Positions 1 to 8,841 are shown, counted from the first letter of the stretch. The stretch is 64,000 nucleotides of DNA from Paracoccus aestuarii (GCF_028553885.1 NZ_CP067169.1:2921001-2985000), one strand, 5' to 3'. Made by a program: numbers and translations. The notes: generated from the letters alone by a model not told the origin.

Positions 1-396
1 CATGATCCCGTCATCGGTCATGCTGCCCGCCCGGTAGCCCGCGATCAGGCCAAGCGGCAGGCCGATGACCAGGGACATGACAAAGGCGGCAAGGCCCAGC
101 TCGACCGTGGCAGGCAGGCGCTGCAGCACAAGGTCGATGGTTGGCTGGTTGTAGACGAAGGAGGTCCCCAGGTCGCCCTGAAACAGCCCCGTGAGATACA
201 GCCAGTATTGCACTAGGATCGGCTGATCGAGACCCAGGGCGACGCGCGCGCGCTCGACCTCGGCTGCGGTGGCGTCAGGCGGCACCAGCATCTGCACCGG
301 ATCACCGATGGCATAGACGCCCATGAACACGAGGAACGAAACAAGCAGCAGCACGAACACTGCCTGCGCCAACCGCCTCACGAGATATGCCGCCAT
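1..396 (-). CDS. ABC transporter permease, DppB/OppB type (N-terminal part)
   Basis: The gene reads leftward from an ATG at 394-396 and leaves the window at position 1, so only the first ~132 residues are visible. They start MAAYLVRRLAQAVFVLLLVS and contain one N-terminal membrane segment, the periplasmic stretch with the GLDQPILVQYWLYL pattern usual in dipeptide/oligopeptide permeases, and the beginning of the second membrane segment after LPATVELGLAAFVMS. This order is that of the DppB/OppB/NikB inner-membrane permease family (BPD_transp_1), which forms the channel of a peptide or nickel ABC importer. It is divergent from the LysR gene at 490, with ~90 bp between the starts. The substrate cannot be told from this fragment. 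Confidence 0.9.
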   Translation of the reverse strand, partial: MAAYLVRRLAQAVFVLLLVSFLVFMGVYAIGDPVQMLVPPDATAAEVERARVALGLDQPILVQYWLYLTGLFQGDLGTSFVYNQPTIDLVLQRLPATVELGLAAFVMSLVIGLPLGLIAGYRAGSMTDDGIM

Positions 397-489
397 GCGA
401 ATCCTCCTGTTGGACTAACATGGCGCCATGGACAGGCAGCGTCCACGTTACTAGGATTTATCTTCTCCTAGCGATTTACCGGTAGCCCC

Positions 490-1386
490 ATGTTCAGCCT
501 GATCCAGCTGCAATCCTTCCAGGCAGTGTTCACCCACGGCACCACTGTTCGTGCCGCAGAGGTGACGGGACGATCCCAGAGCCAGGTGTCCGCCGACCTA
601 CGCGCCATCGAGGCACAGCTGGGCCGTCCTTTGTTCCGGCGCGAGAGCGGTCGCCTTGCACCGACGCAGGCCGCCGAGCAGGTCTTCACGCGTGCAGCCC
701 AGGTGTTCGAAGCGCATCAGAACCTCGCGCGGCTCGGCCTCGGGCGGGGGGACGACCAGGTGCTCACTTTTGGCGCGCCGCGGTCGCTGTCGATGACGCT
801 TTTGCCGCGGCTGGCGCGCGACCTGCGACGGCAGTTCCCGAACCTTTCCATCGCGCTCAAGTTCGGCCGCTATCCCGAGTTGGTCGAGGCCGTGGCCGAA
901 GGGCGGATGGACCAGGCTATCGTCAAGCTGCCGGTGAACGACTGGCGGCTCCGTATCCTGCCCGTCATCGACGTGCCGCTGGTGGTCGTGATGCGGGCGG
1001 ACGATCCGCTGACGGCTTTGGATCGTGTTGGGCCCGAGAACATCGGCGGCCGCCACCTGATCCGCACCAGCGAGAACGCCCCCTCATGGCAGGCGGTCAC
1101 TGCGGCGTTCCGGCAGTCCGCCAGGGCGCCCTTTTCCCGCATCTCGGTGGAAGGAGTCGGTCCGATCTGCCGCCTTGTCTCCGAGGGTGAGGGACTGGCC
1201 GTCGTGAACCGCCTGATGGCGGCCGATTACGCAGGCGGGCTGAACTTGCAGATGCGGGTGTTCACGCCCGAGACCTGGGAAAGCTTCGCCATCATCCAGA
1301 ACGCGTCCGCCACGCATGGACTGACAATGACCGACATCCATGATGTCTTGAAGGAAAGCCTCTCAGAAAGTCGTCCACCGACTTGA
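490..1386 (+). CDS. LysR-family transcriptional regulator
   Basis: 298 residues, the normal LysR length. The N-terminal winged helix-turn-helix (about residues 1-60) is readable from FQAVFTHGTTVRAAEVTGRS through the LGRPLFRRESGRL segment; the rest is a periplasmic-binding-protein-like effector domain. It is divergent from the peptide-type permease gene and lies 157 bp upstream of tctC on the same strand. LysR proteins usually control an adjacent or divergent operon, so either the ABC transporter or the Tct transporter may be the target; the sequence does not decide this. The start is the ATG at 490; an imperfect purine stretch precedes it. Family assignment is firm; the ligand is unknown. Confidence 0.92.
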   Translation: MFSLIQLQSFQAVFTHGTTVRAAEVTGRSQSQVSADLRAIEAQLGRPLFRRESGRLAPTQAAEQVFTRAAQVFEAHQNLARLGLGRGDDQVLTFGAPRSLSMTLLPRLARDLRRQFPNLSIALKFGRYPELVEAVAEGRMDQAIVKLPVNDWRLRILPVIDVPLVVVMRADDPLTALDRVGPENIGGRHLIRTSENAPSWQAVTAAFRQSARAPFSRISVEGVGPICRLVSEGEGLAVVNRLMAADYAGGLNLQMRVFTPETWESFAIIQNASATHGLTMTDIHDVLKESLSESRPPT

Positions 1387-1543
1387 CCGCATCCTTCTGT
1401 TCAAGCGGCGGTCTCCGATGTCACCGCAGGACCCGTGATCTGCCGCGCCGCTTCCCGAAGGACCGCACCTTGTTGCCCCCTGCCCATTGACGCCCTTGCC
1501 GGCAGGGGCAACAAACGGTGCATCATTTAAGGGGGAGCCTATC

Positions 1544-2521
1544 ATGATCCATCGCCAGACCCGCCGCGGGGCGGCCGTCGCCGCTTTCCTTGCCGGATGC
1601 ACCCTGTCCTCGGCTGCGATGGCGCAGGATTGGCCCACCGGTCCGGTGCATATCTTCGTCGGCTTTCCCGCAGGCTCTTCCCCTGACACCATCGCGCGAC
1701 TTGTCGCCGAGCCGCTGGCCGAGGCGCTTGGCCAGCCCGTCGTGGTCGAGAACCGACCCGGCGCCGGCGGGGTGATCGCGGTCCAGCAGATGCTGGCGCG
1801 CGGCGGCGACAGCTTTGGGATCAACATCAACGGACCGCTCACCACCGCGCAGCGGCTGATCCCGGATCTGGGCTATGATCCGGCGACCGATATCGCGCCA
1901 GTCGGCCTGATCGCGACCAGCCCGCTGGTGCTGGCCGTCGGCGCGGACTTCCCGGCCGACGACCTAGCCGGCTTCATCGAGGCCGCCGCCGAGCCCGAGG
2001 CGATCAGCTACGGCTCGGTCGGCGAGGGCTCGGGCGCGCATCTGACGGCCGAGCTGTTCGCCGATGCCGCCGGCGTCCAGCTGTTCCACATCCCCTTCCA
2101 GAGCTATGCCGAGGTCACCACCTCGATCCTGGGTGGCGAGATCGACAGCGGCTTCATGGCCCCTTCGGCCGCGCTGCCGCAGGTCGAGGCGGGCACGATG
2201 AAGATGCTGGGCGTCACCTCGGCCGAGCCATTCGCGCAGGTGCCGGACGTGCCGGTGATCGCGGGCACGGCCGGCTTGCCGGACGATTTCCGGGCCGAGC
2301 TGTGGAACGCCTTCATCGCGCCGGCCGGGACCGATCCGGCCGTGATCGCGCGTCTGAATGACGAACTGAACACCATCCTTGCCGATGACGGCGTGCGCGA
2401 GCGGCTGCTGGCGATGGGCTGGCAGGCGCAGCCGGGCACGCCCGAGGATCTGGCGCAGCGGATCGCGGATGACACCGCGCTTTGGGGCGGGGTGATCGAC
2501 ACGGTTCAGGCGGCCGAGTAG
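1544..2521 (+). CDS. tctC: TctC-type (Bug) periplasmic solute-binding protein
   Basis: The ATG at 1544 is preferred over an upstream in-frame start because it follows a strong GGGGGAG ribosome site (1531-1537) and opens a clear signal peptide (MIHRQTRRGAAVAAFLAGCT ending in AMAQ). The mature part has the tripartite-tricarboxylate receptor signature: VGFPAGSSPDTIARL near the N-terminus, VVENRPGAGGVIAVQQM, and YGSVGEGSGAHLTAELF. 325 residues is the usual length. It binds a carboxylate in the periplasm and hands it to the TctA/TctB membrane proteins encoded just downstream (12 bp to tctB). Bug proteins bind very varied organic acids, so citrate or another tricarboxylate is only one possibility. 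Confidence 0.93.
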   Translation: MIHRQTRRGAAVAAFLAGCTLSSAAMAQDWPTGPVHIFVGFPAGSSPDTIARLVAEPLAEALGQPVVVENRPGAGGVIAVQQMLARGGDSFGININGPLTTAQRLIPDLGYDPATDIAPVGLIATSPLVLAVGADFPADDLAGFIEAAAEPEAISYGSVGEGSGAHLTAELFADAAGVQLFHIPFQSYAEVTTSILGGEIDSGFMAPSAALPQVEAGTMKMLGVTSAEPFAQVPDVPVIAGTAGLPDDFRAELWNAFIAPAGTDPAVIARLNDELNTILADDGVRERLLAMGWQAQPGTPEDLAQRIADDTALWGGVIDTVQAAE

Positions 2522-2533
2522 GCCGGATCGCCG

Positions 2534-2983
2534 ATGCGCCGCGACCTGCATGACCTTGGCTGGGGCGCGGCCCTCGCGCTGACCGGGCTGGCCGTGGCGG
2601 GCTATGCCTTCGCCAGCTACGACATGGGCAGCCTGCGGCGGATGGGGCCGGGCTTCTTTCCGGTGACGCTTGGGCTGCTGCTGGCGGGGCTGGGGGCGCT
2701 GATCGCCGTTCCCGCGATGGGCCGCCCCGGCCGGCCGCGCCCCTTCGCCTGGCCCGAGACCATCGCCGTCGTCGCGGCGCTGCTGGTCTTCGGTCTGGCG
2801 CTGGACAGGCTGGGCGTCCTTCTGACCACGGCGCTGACGGTGCTGATCGCCAGCGCGGTCGCGCCGCGCCGGGGCCTTGGCTGGCGGCTGGTGCTGACGG
2901 TCGCGGTGACGGCGCTGGTCTGGCTGGTCTTCGTGCGCGGGTTGAACATGTCGCTGCCGGTCTGGCCGGGGGCGCTGCGATGA
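2534..2983 (+). CDS. tctB: TctB-type small membrane subunit of tripartite tricarboxylate transporter
   Basis: 149 residues with four hydrophobic segments (about 11-30, 44-63, 76-95 and 115-133), matching the small TctB subunit. The RRMGPGFFPVTLGLLLAGLG segment is typical of TctB (PF07331). It lies between tctC and tctA and its stop overlaps the tctA start by 4 bp (ATGA at 2980-2983), so translation is probably coupled. TctB is a non-catalytic partner of TctA in the inner membrane. Confidence 0.9.
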   Translation: MRRDLHDLGWGAALALTGLAVAGYAFASYDMGSLRRMGPGFFPVTLGLLLAGLGALIAVPAMGRPGRPRPFAWPETIAVVAALLVFGLALDRLGVLLTTALTVLIASAVAPRRGLGWRLVLTVAVTALVWLVFVRGLNMSLPVWPGALR

Positions 2984-4485
2984 CCACGCTGGAGGGTTTG
3001 GCCCACGGGCTGGCGGTCGCGCTGCAGCCGTCGATCCTGATCTACAGCCTTCTGGGCGCGGTCCTCGGCACGCTGGTCGGCGTTCTGCCCGGCATCGGCG
3101 CGATGGCGGCAATCACGCTGCTGCTGCCGATCACCTATTACATCTCGTCCGAGGCGGCGCTGGTCATGCTGGCGGCGGTCTATTACGGCGCGCAATATGG
3201 CGGGGCGGTCGCCTCGATCCTTCTGCGCCTGCCAGGCACGCCGCAATCGGCGGTGACGACGCTCGACGGCTATCCGATGGCCCAGCAGGGGCGTGCGGGG
3301 GTCGCGCTGTTCACGGCAATGATCTCGTCCTTCGCGGGCTCGATGCTGGGGATCGTGATCCTGGTGCTGCTGGCCGGCTGGCTGAGCCGGCTGGCGACCA
3401 GCTTCGGGGCGGCGGATTATGCCGCGATGATGGTGATGGGGCTGGTCGCGGCCTCGACCATCGGCGAAGGGCGGATGGCCAAGAGCCTGGCGATGGTGGT
3501 TCTGGGCGTGATCCTGGGCTGCGTCGGCACGGACGTGAATTCCGGCGCGCAGCGCTTCACCTTCGGGCAGGTCCAGCTGCTGGACGGCATCAACCTGGTC
3601 GCGCTGGCGATGGGCCTGTTCGGCCTGGCCGAGATCATCGGCAACATCCGCAAGGCCGAGCGTGACGGCCCGCCGGCCCGCGTCACCCTGCGCCAGCTTG
3701 TTCCCACGCGGGACGACCTGCGCCGGATCGTGGCGCCGATCACCCGCGGCACCGCGCTTGGCGGCTTCTTCGGCGCGCTGCCGGGCACAGGATCGACCAT
3801 CTCGTCCTTTCTCAGCTATGCGCTGGAGCGGCGCGTCGCCCGCCGGCCCGAACGTTTCGGCAAGGGCGCCATCGAGGGGGTCGCCGGCCCCGAGGCCGCC
3901 AACAACGCGGCCTCGATCACCGCCTTCGTGCCCACGCTGACCCTGGGCATCCCGGGCGATCCGATCATGGCGCTGATGCTGGGCGCGCTGGTCATCCACG
4001 GCATCCAGCCCGGCCCGATGATGCTTCAGGCGCATCCGGACATGTTCTGGGGTCTGGTCGTCAGCTTCGGGATCGGCAATCTGTTCCTGCTGGTCCTGAA
4101 CCTGCCGCTGATCGGGATCTGGGTGTCGATGCTGCGCATCCCGTTCCACTGGCTCTATCCGGCGATCATCATCTTCGTCTGCCTGGGCGTCTATTCCGTG
4201 CGCGGCTCGACCTTCGACATCGTCATGGTCGCGGCCATCGGGGCCATCGGCTATGCGCTGACGCAGGCGGCCTTCAGCCCGGCGCTCCTGCTCCTGGGCT
4301 TCGTCTTGGGCCCGCTGATCGAGACGAATCTGCGCCGCGCCCTCTTGGTCTCGCGCGGCGATCCGATGATCTTTCTGGAGCGCCCCATCGCCTGCGGGTT
4401 CCTGGTCGCGACGCTGGCGCTGCTGATCTACGGCCTCTTGAAGCGGTCCGACCGTGGATCCACCAGCAGTAAAGTAGCAGACTAA
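2980..4485 (+). CDS. tctA: TctA-type large membrane subunit of tripartite tricarboxylate transporter
   Basis: 501 residues and about ten or more hydrophobic segments, the standard TctA size. Family hallmarks are visible: VLPGIGAMAAITLLLPITYY near residue 30, the YYGAQYGGAVASILLRLPGT loop near residue 70, and GALPGTGSTISSFLSYALE near residue 270 followed by GAIEGVAGPEAANNAA and TLGIPGDPIMALMLGAL. TctA is the secondary-active permease that takes up the acid delivered by TctC using an ion gradient. It is the last gene of tctCBA. A possible weak hairpin (ggcacgc at 4490-4496 with gcgtgcc at 4515-4521) follows, but it has no T tract. Confidence 0.95.
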   Translation: MTTLEGLAHGLAVALQPSILIYSLLGAVLGTLVGVLPGIGAMAAITLLLPITYYISSEAALVMLAAVYYGAQYGGAVASILLRLPGTPQSAVTTLDGYPMAQQGRAGVALFTAMISSFAGSMLGIVILVLLAGWLSRLATSFGAADYAAMMVMGLVAASTIGEGRMAKSLAMVVLGVILGCVGTDVNSGAQRFTFGQVQLLDGINLVALAMGLFGLAEIIGNIRKAERDGPPARVTLRQLVPTRDDLRRIVAPITRGTALGGFFGALPGTGSTISSFLSYALERRVARRPERFGKGAIEGVAGPEAANNAASITAFVPTLTLGIPGDPIMALMLGALVIHGIQPGPMMLQAHPDMFWGLVVSFGIGNLFLLVLNLPLIGIWVSMLRIPFHWLYPAIIIFVCLGVYSVRGSTFDIVMVAAIGAIGYALTQAAFSPALLLLGFVLGPLIETNLRRALLVSRGDPMIFLERPIACGFLVATLALLIYGLLKRSDRGSTSSKVAD

Positions 4486-4998
4486 AGAAGGCACGCGCCG
4501 GTAATTTTCCGCAGGCGTGCCGGGGGCCCCCATGCAAGCGGTTTACGCAACAACCTCCGCCTCCCATTCTTGGACAGTGCCTGAGAACGCCCAAAATCTT
4601 GGAACTCCCTCACGGCGGTCGATCTTGCTGAGACGAGCCGCAACGGCTGGTTTAAGGAAGCTGCACCGCAGCAATCGGTCGAGCGTGACTGTCCGCTTTG
4701 GGCCGAGTGCGCAGGCTCGGGGGCTGCCCCGCGGCGTTCCCGATACGAAGATGGGCAGATTGACGTGAAGAGCCCATAGCCGTCGGTCGCCGATGCCGCA
4801 GCGATGCAGGCGCAGCGAAGCGAGTCGACCTGCCTCTGCCCTTCAATCTGCGGTCGCTTGTGAGTTGCGTGTGCCCAAAAGCGGCCGCTCAGCCGGTGTG
4901 CAGCATGTATGTGAAGTTCGAGCTTTTTACCTTCCGCTGAGCTACTTTTGGCTGACTGGCACCAGTCCTGCCGCAGGGCGGCTGGCAGGGCCGGTGCC
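4486..4998. other. Non-coding region with degenerate dispersed repeat
   Basis: No convincing gene. Besides the weak hairpin after tctA, the stretch 4688-4770 (tgtccgctttgggccgagtg ... gacgtgaagagcccat) resembles 21628-21717 (gtccgatttgagcccagtgc ... gcgtgaagagcccat), with shared words ggctgccccgc and gtgaagagcccat. This points to a diverged intergenic repeat shared by both sites. The region ends at the target duplication of the IS5-family element. Confidence 0.5.
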
Positions 4999-5002
4999 CT
5001 AA

Positions 5003-6356
5003 CAGGGTGCTGAAGAAGTCGGCCCTTGGCTCCATGTGAGGAACATGATTCACCCTCCGCAGGCTTTGGCGGGGGCGGTGATGCGCGGGGCGGACAAGAC
5101 GAGCGGATCGCTGTTCAGCTATGTCGATCTGGAGGCGCGCATTCCGGCGCGTCATCCGCTGCGGAAGATCCGGCAGGTGGTGAACGACGCGCTCGCGAGC
5201 CTCGACGGGGAGTTCGAGGCTCTTTACACCGACTTCGGTCGCCCCTCGATCCCGACGGAACGGCTGATCCGGGCAAGCCTGATCCAGATCCTGTTTTCGG
5301 TTCGGTCCGAGCGGCAGCTGATGGAACAGATGCAATACAATCTGCTGTTCCGGTGGTTTGTCGGCCTTGGGATCGACGACCCGGTGTGGGTCCCCACGGT
5401 CTTCACCAAGAACCGGGACCGCCTTTTGACGACCGAGATGTTGCGCAAGGTGATGGCGGCGATCCTGGCGCATCGCGAGGTCGCGCCGCTTTTGTCGGAC
5501 GAGCACTTCTCGGTGGACGGCACGCTGGTCAAGGCCTGGGCCTCGATGAAGAGCTTCCAGCCGAAGGCCGCCGAAACGCCGCCCGACGACGATCCGGGGG
5601 GCCTGCCCGGACCGGACAGCCCCGCCGAAGACCACCCCGAACAGCCCCCTGCCGAGACCACACCGATGCCCCGCCCCGACCGCCAATCCCGCAATGCCGA
5701 GATCGACTTCCGGGGTGAGAAGCGGTCGAACGCAACGCATGCCTCGACCACAGATCCCGACGCGCGGCTCTACAAGAATTCGTCTGGCACCGGCGCGATG
5801 CTGTGCTTCATCGGCCACGCTCTGATGGAGAACCGGAGCAGCCTGATCGTGCAGGCCGATCTCACCCGGGCCGACGGTCATGCAGAACGCCGGGCGGCGC
5901 TGTCCATGATCCACGCCCATTCTCCCGGATCGGCCCGTCAACTGACGCTCGGCGCGGATCGGGGCTACGACAGCGCGGACTTCGTTCGCGACCTACGGCA
6001 GGCCTGCGTTACGCCGCATGTGGCGCGGAAGTTCCGGCATTCCGCGATCGATGGACGAACGACCCACCACAAAGGCTACGCCCTGTCCCAGAAGCATCGC
6101 AAAAGGATCGAGGAGCCCTTTGGCTGGGGCAAGACCGTCGGCGGTCTTGCCCAGACCGTCTACCGCGGCGTCGAACGGGTCAGGGCCCGCTTCGTCCTGA
6201 CGATGGCCGCCAGCAACCTCGCCCGGCTGCCCCGCTTGCTGGGCGCATGACCGAAAGCGGGAAGCGGGATCACTACGCCCGCGGCCCAGACCGCGGTCCA
6301 CACCGACCCCCAAGATCGGGAAACCCTCCCGGTTCAGCGACTAATTCAGCGGCCTG
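5003..6356 (+). mobile_element. IS5-family insertion sequence with CTAA target duplication
   Basis: The element is bounded by imperfect inverted repeats: CAGGGTGCTGAAGAAGTC at 5003-5020 and the complement of 6339-6356, CAGGCCGCTGAATTAGTC (14 of 18 identical). CTAA is present just outside both ends (4999-5002 and 6357-6360). CTAA fits the YTAR target preference known for the IS5 group. The element is 1354 bp long and carries one transposase gene on the plus strand. It looks intact and potentially active. Confidence 0.9.
5045..6250 (+). CDS. IS5-family transposase (IS5 group)
   Basis: About 401 residues from the ATG at 5045 (a GTG at 5036 is in frame and possible). The N-terminal part (SLFSYVDLEARIPARHPLRK, then RPSIPTERLIRASLIQ and LLFRWFVGLGIDDPVW) is the DUF772-type region of IS5 transposases. 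The DDE catalytic domain follows: DEHFSVDGTLVKAWASMKS carries the first Asp, TLGADRGYDSADFV the second, and KRIEEPFGWGKTVGG the Glu region with a YREK-like context. A proline-rich insert (about residues 180-225) separates the first Asp from the rest. It catalyses cut-and-paste or copy-type movement of the element. No frameshift is visible. Confidence 0.95.
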   Translation: MIHPPQALAGAVMRGADKTSGSLFSYVDLEARIPARHPLRKIRQVVNDALASLDGEFEALYTDFGRPSIPTERLIRASLIQILFSVRSERQLMEQMQYNLLFRWFVGLGIDDPVWVPTVFTKNRDRLLTTEMLRKVMAAILAHREVAPLLSDEHFSVDGTLVKAWASMKSFQPKAAETPPDDDPGGLPGPDSPAEDHPEQPPAETTPMPRPDRQSRNAEIDFRGEKRSNATHASTTDPDARLYKNSSGTGAMLCFIGHALMENRSSLIVQADLTRADGHAERRAALSMIHAHSPGSARQLTLGADRGYDSADFVRDLRQACVTPHVARKFRHSAIDGRTTHHKGYALSQKHRKRIEEPFGWGKTVGGLAQTVYRGVERVRARFVLTMAASNLARLPRLLGA

Positions 6357-6369
6357 CTAAGTAAGGAAA

Positions 6370-6945
6370 TCAGAAGACGGTCACCTGCGTTCCGATCTCG
6401 GCGACCGCATAAAGCTGTTCGACATGTTCATTATAAAGCCCGTAGCACCCTGACGAGGAGCGCCGTCCGATCTTGCGTGTGTCATGGGTGCCATGGACCA
6501 GATAGGCAGGCCAAGCCAGATAAAGGCCGAACTTTCCGAGCGGGTTCTCCGGTGCTCCGCCTTCGACCCTCTGAGGGAGAGTGGGATCTTTTTCACGCAT
6601 GCTGGGCGTCGGCGTCCAGGGCGGGTTCGGCATCTTGCGGACGATCTCGGTTTGCCCGCGGCGGGTCAGCTCGTCGGTCATCGGAATGGCGCAAGGGAAG
6701 ACGAAGTGAACGCTCCCATCACCCGACCAGTAGTGGACCGCGCGCGAGGTGACATCGGCAAGCAGGACGCCCTTGCCAAGTGTCGGGTAGAAATCACGCC
6801 AATGTCTAATCCGGAACGAGGACTGGTTACGCTCGGGCGCCGTGGAAGTGGCGGCCTGGCCATAGGCGGCTGCTGGCAGCAGCGCCCCTGTTGCGGCCAA
6901 GCCGCGCAAAAAACTTCTCCGGTCACCGAAACGATGGGTGGACAT
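6370..6945 (-). CDS. Exported L,D-transpeptidase (YkuD), Tat-type signal
   Basis: 191 residues. The N-terminus has a twin-arginine-like signal (RRSFLRG then a hydrophobic stretch ending near AAYGQA). The YkuD catalytic motif is clear near the C-terminus: VHGTHDTRKIGRRSSSGCYG with the nucleophilic Cys in SSSGCYGL and the preceding His. Such enzymes cross-link peptidoglycan peptides or attach proteins to them by L,D-transpeptidation in the periplasm. The WTPTPSMRE and NPLGKFGLYLAWP segments are typical of the ErfK/YbiS/YcfS group. It is the last gene of the minus-strand metal island, 228 bp downstream of the next L,D-transpeptidase gene. Confidence 0.92.
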   Translation of the reverse strand: MSTHRFGDRRSFLRGLAATGALLPAAAYGQAATSTAPERNQSSFRIRHWRDFYPTLGKGVLLADVTSRAVHYWSGDGSVHFVFPCAIPMTDELTRRGQTEIVRKMPNPPWTPTPSMREKDPTLPQRVEGGAPENPLGKFGLYLAWPAYLVHGTHDTRKIGRRSSSGCYGLYNEHVEQLYAVAEIGTQVTVF

Positions 6946-6954
6946 GCTGCTGTC

Positions 6955-7176
6955 TCATGCTCGTCTTTTGTTGAGAAAAGGATACCGGCGCCAAAGATCC
7001 TGTCCAAGCAAGGGCAGGACCATGGCTGTGTGGGTTGGGATAATCTGCAACAGCTGGTGCGACCAATCGGCGCGCCGAACCTGTAGGCCTGCCGCCACCA
7101 TTATCTCGAACAACCTGCAGACAGCCCGCATGATGACAAGCTCGATCACGCGGCAGTGCCTGACGCCCGGTTTCAC
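6955..7176 (-). CDS. Doubtful small ORF between two L,D-transpeptidase genes
   Basis: A 73-codon frame starts with an ATG that overlaps the stop of the upstream L,D-transpeptidase gene by 4 bp (7173-7176) and ends 9 bp before the next gene. The position suits a translationally coupled gene. The product (MKPGVRHCRVIELVIMRAVC ...) has no recognisable domain, signal or membrane pattern, and it may equally be a chance frame in a 228-bp intergenic region. Confidence 0.25.
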   Translation of the reverse strand: MKPGVRHCRVIELVIMRAVCRLFEIMVAAGLQVRRADWSHQLLQIIPTHTAMVLPLLGQDLWRRYPFLNKRRA

Positions 7177-7712
7177 GCGTAGATCATCACCGGCGTGCGA
7201 GGTTGCAGCATAGCGTAGACGTCTTCGATCTCATCGTCGGTGATCGCGATGCAGCCAGCCGTCCAATCTCTGTTTCTAGGAGCCAGGACACGCCCCTCGG
7301 GGCCTCGGCCATGAAACATGATGTCGCCGCCGGCATCGAGGCCAAACTGCGCGGCATAGGCCTTGTCCCGCTCGTTCGGGTAGGAGATGCCGACCGACAG
7401 GTGGTAGCGGCTGCGTGGATTGAACCTGTCGACGTAATAGAGGCCTTCGGGAGTCTTACCGTCACCCTCGAACTGCTTGTGGCCTATCGGCTGGTTGCCC
7501 AACCCGAAGTCATAGGACCTCATCACCGTTTGTCCGTTGAGCAGGTGCATCCGGCGCTGTGCCTTCTGGACCACGACCTGTGTGACTGGAGGGCCGGCGT
7601 AACGCTTGAACTGAGGAACATCCCCGGATCGGTTATTCGAGCCCGATCTCCCACACGCCGCAAGAGCGGCTATCAACCCTAAAGAGGCGGCGCGTCGGTT
7701 CAGGCTGGTCAT
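7173..7712 (-). CDS. L,D-transpeptidase lipoprotein (YkuD)
   Basis: The start at 7712 (MTSLNRRAASLGLIAALAAC) is chosen because it gives a lipoprotein signal with lipobox LAAC; an earlier in-frame start would bury it. The product is ~179 residues. The catalytic motif is MFHGRGPEGRV ... DWTAGCIAITDDEIED, with the His and the Cys of the TAGCIA nucleophile loop. It fits the YafK/YcbB-like L,D-transpeptidases that modify peptidoglycan from the periplasm. It lies 31 bp downstream of the DUF411 gene. Two L,D-transpeptidases at the end of a copper/zinc island suggest a link between metal stress and cell-wall modification, which is inference. Confidence 0.9.
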   Translation of the reverse strand: MTSLNRRAASLGLIAALAACGRSGSNNRSGDVPQFKRYAGPPVTQVVVQKAQRRMHLLNGQTVMRSYDFGLGNQPIGHKQFEGDGKTPEGLYYVDRFNPRSRYHLSVGISYPNERDKAYAAQFGLDAGGDIMFHGRGPEGRVLAPRNRDWTAGCIAITDDEIEDVYAMLQPRTPVMIYA

Positions 7713-7743
7713 AAGGCAGGCTTCCAAAAAGAGGTTGAAGGAT

Positions 7744-8211
7744 TCAGGCCGCAGAGTAATGGGTGAAGACTTCGCCACTGCCATCCTTGCGGATCAGCAG
7801 GACGTCATAAGCCTCGCGATTGCTTTCAGGCCCCATTCCGGGGCTGCCATAGGGCATGCCTGGCACGGCAAGGCCCCGTGCGTCAGGCCGCTCACGCATC
7901 AGCTTGCGGATGTCGGCAGCAGGAACATGGCCCTCAAGGAAATAGCCGTCGATGGAGCCGGTATGACACGAGGAGACCTCGACGGGCACCCCAAGGTCCA
8001 GCTTATGCTGCATGAGAAGGACGCCAAAACGCTCTTCGTGCGTGACCTCGAAACCGTTCTCCTGCAGGTAGCGGGTCCATTGCTTGCAGCACTCGCAGCC
8101 CGTGCCCTCGACCACGTGGATCAGGGCGGGGCTACTCGAGACGGCCAGATGCGGCAAAGCACTGGCGGCGGCGGCGGCACATAGAAGGGTTCGTCGGGTC
8201 AACAGGGACAC
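7744..8211 (-). CDS. DUF411 metal-binding protein
   Basis: 155 residues with an N-terminal export signal (MSLLTRRTLLCAAAAASALP). The DUF411 (PF04214) pattern is complete: VVEGTGCECCKQWTRYLQEN with the CxCC metal-binding cluster, VPVEVSSCHTGSIDGYFLEG, VPAADIRKLM and GLAVPGMPYGSPGMG. Members of this family are associated with copper and other heavy-metal resistance loci and are thought to bind metal in the periplasm. The gene is 3 bp downstream of an SCO gene, in the same transcription unit as PCuAC and a second SCO gene, which fits a copper-handling role. Confidence 0.92.
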   Translation of the reverse strand: MSLLTRRTLLCAAAAASALPHLAVSSSPALIHVVEGTGCECCKQWTRYLQENGFEVTHEERFGVLLMQHKLDLGVPVEVSSCHTGSIDGYFLEGHVPAADIRKLMRERPDARGLAVPGMPYGSPGMGPESNREAYDVLLIRKDGSGEVFTHYSAA

Positions 8212-8214
8212 GGC

Positions 8215-8841
8215 CTATACCTCTCGTTCCATCGCGCGTCGAATTTTCGGCACCGCGAATTTCGGGTCGTCGTGCAGGTCTATGATACTCGACAAGCGCC
8301 CGTCCGGCCCGAACACCATGACACCGGCGGTGTGATCCACCGTGTAATCGCCATCGTCCCGAGGAACGCGGCGATAGGTGGCGTTGAAGTCATCGGCTGC
8401 TTTGGCAACTTCGTCAGGAGCTCCGGTCAAGCCGCTGATGCGAGGATCGAAGTTCGACAGGTAGTCGGCCAGCACCTCGGGCGTGTCGCGTTCGGGATCG
8501 ACGGAGACAAGGTGAACGGCCAGCCCGTCCGCATCTGGGCCAAGTTCCTCCAGCCAATCGCTGATGTTCAGCAAGGTCATCGGGCAGACATCGGGACACC
8601 AGGTGAAGCCGAAGAAGACAAGGCTGGTCTGGCCGATCCAGCTTTGAGGGCTGACCGGCTCACCTTTGTGGCTGGTGAGTTGCCAGGACATCGTTCCTAG
8701 ATTGGCCCCTCGGGTGCCAACAGTCTCAGTGACCTGCTGTTGCCAAGGCAGATCCCCACTGCGCCAAGCGCCGACAGCCAGCATGAAGCCGACCGCCGCA
8801 ACCATTCCGGCGCCGCCAAGGATCAGAGCGCCTCTTCGCAT
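8215..8841 (-). CDS. SCO1/SenC family copper chaperone/thiol protein
   Basis: 208 residues with an N-terminal membrane anchor (about residues 8-26) and a thioredoxin-like domain. The SCO metal site is visible: FFGFTWCPDVCPMTLLNI (CxxxC) and the distal His in YTVDHTAGVMVF. VSVDPERDTPEVLADY is a further family mark. SCO proteins deliver copper to the CuA site of cytochrome oxidase or act as thiol oxidoreductases outside the inner membrane. Its start overlaps the end of the PCuAC gene by 19 bp. It is the second SCO gene in the cluster and is distinct from the one at 9301. Confidence 0.94.
   Translation of the reverse strand: MRRGALILGGAGMVAAVGFMLAVGAWRSGDLPWQQQVTETVGTRGANLGTMSWQLTSHKGEPVSPQSWIGQTSLVFFGFTWCPDVCPMTLLNISDWLEELGPDADGLAVHLVSVDPERDTPEVLADYLSNFDPRISGLTGAPDEVAKAADDFNATYRRVPRDDGDYTVDHTAGVMVFGPDGRLSSIIDLHDDPKFAVPKIRRAMEREV

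Noticed and set aside
2617..4533. Long minus-strand open frame opposite tctB/tctA
   Set aside because: Arg/Gln/Asp-rich low-complexity product typical of the antisense of high-GC membrane protein genes; the plus-strand genes have clear family motifs.
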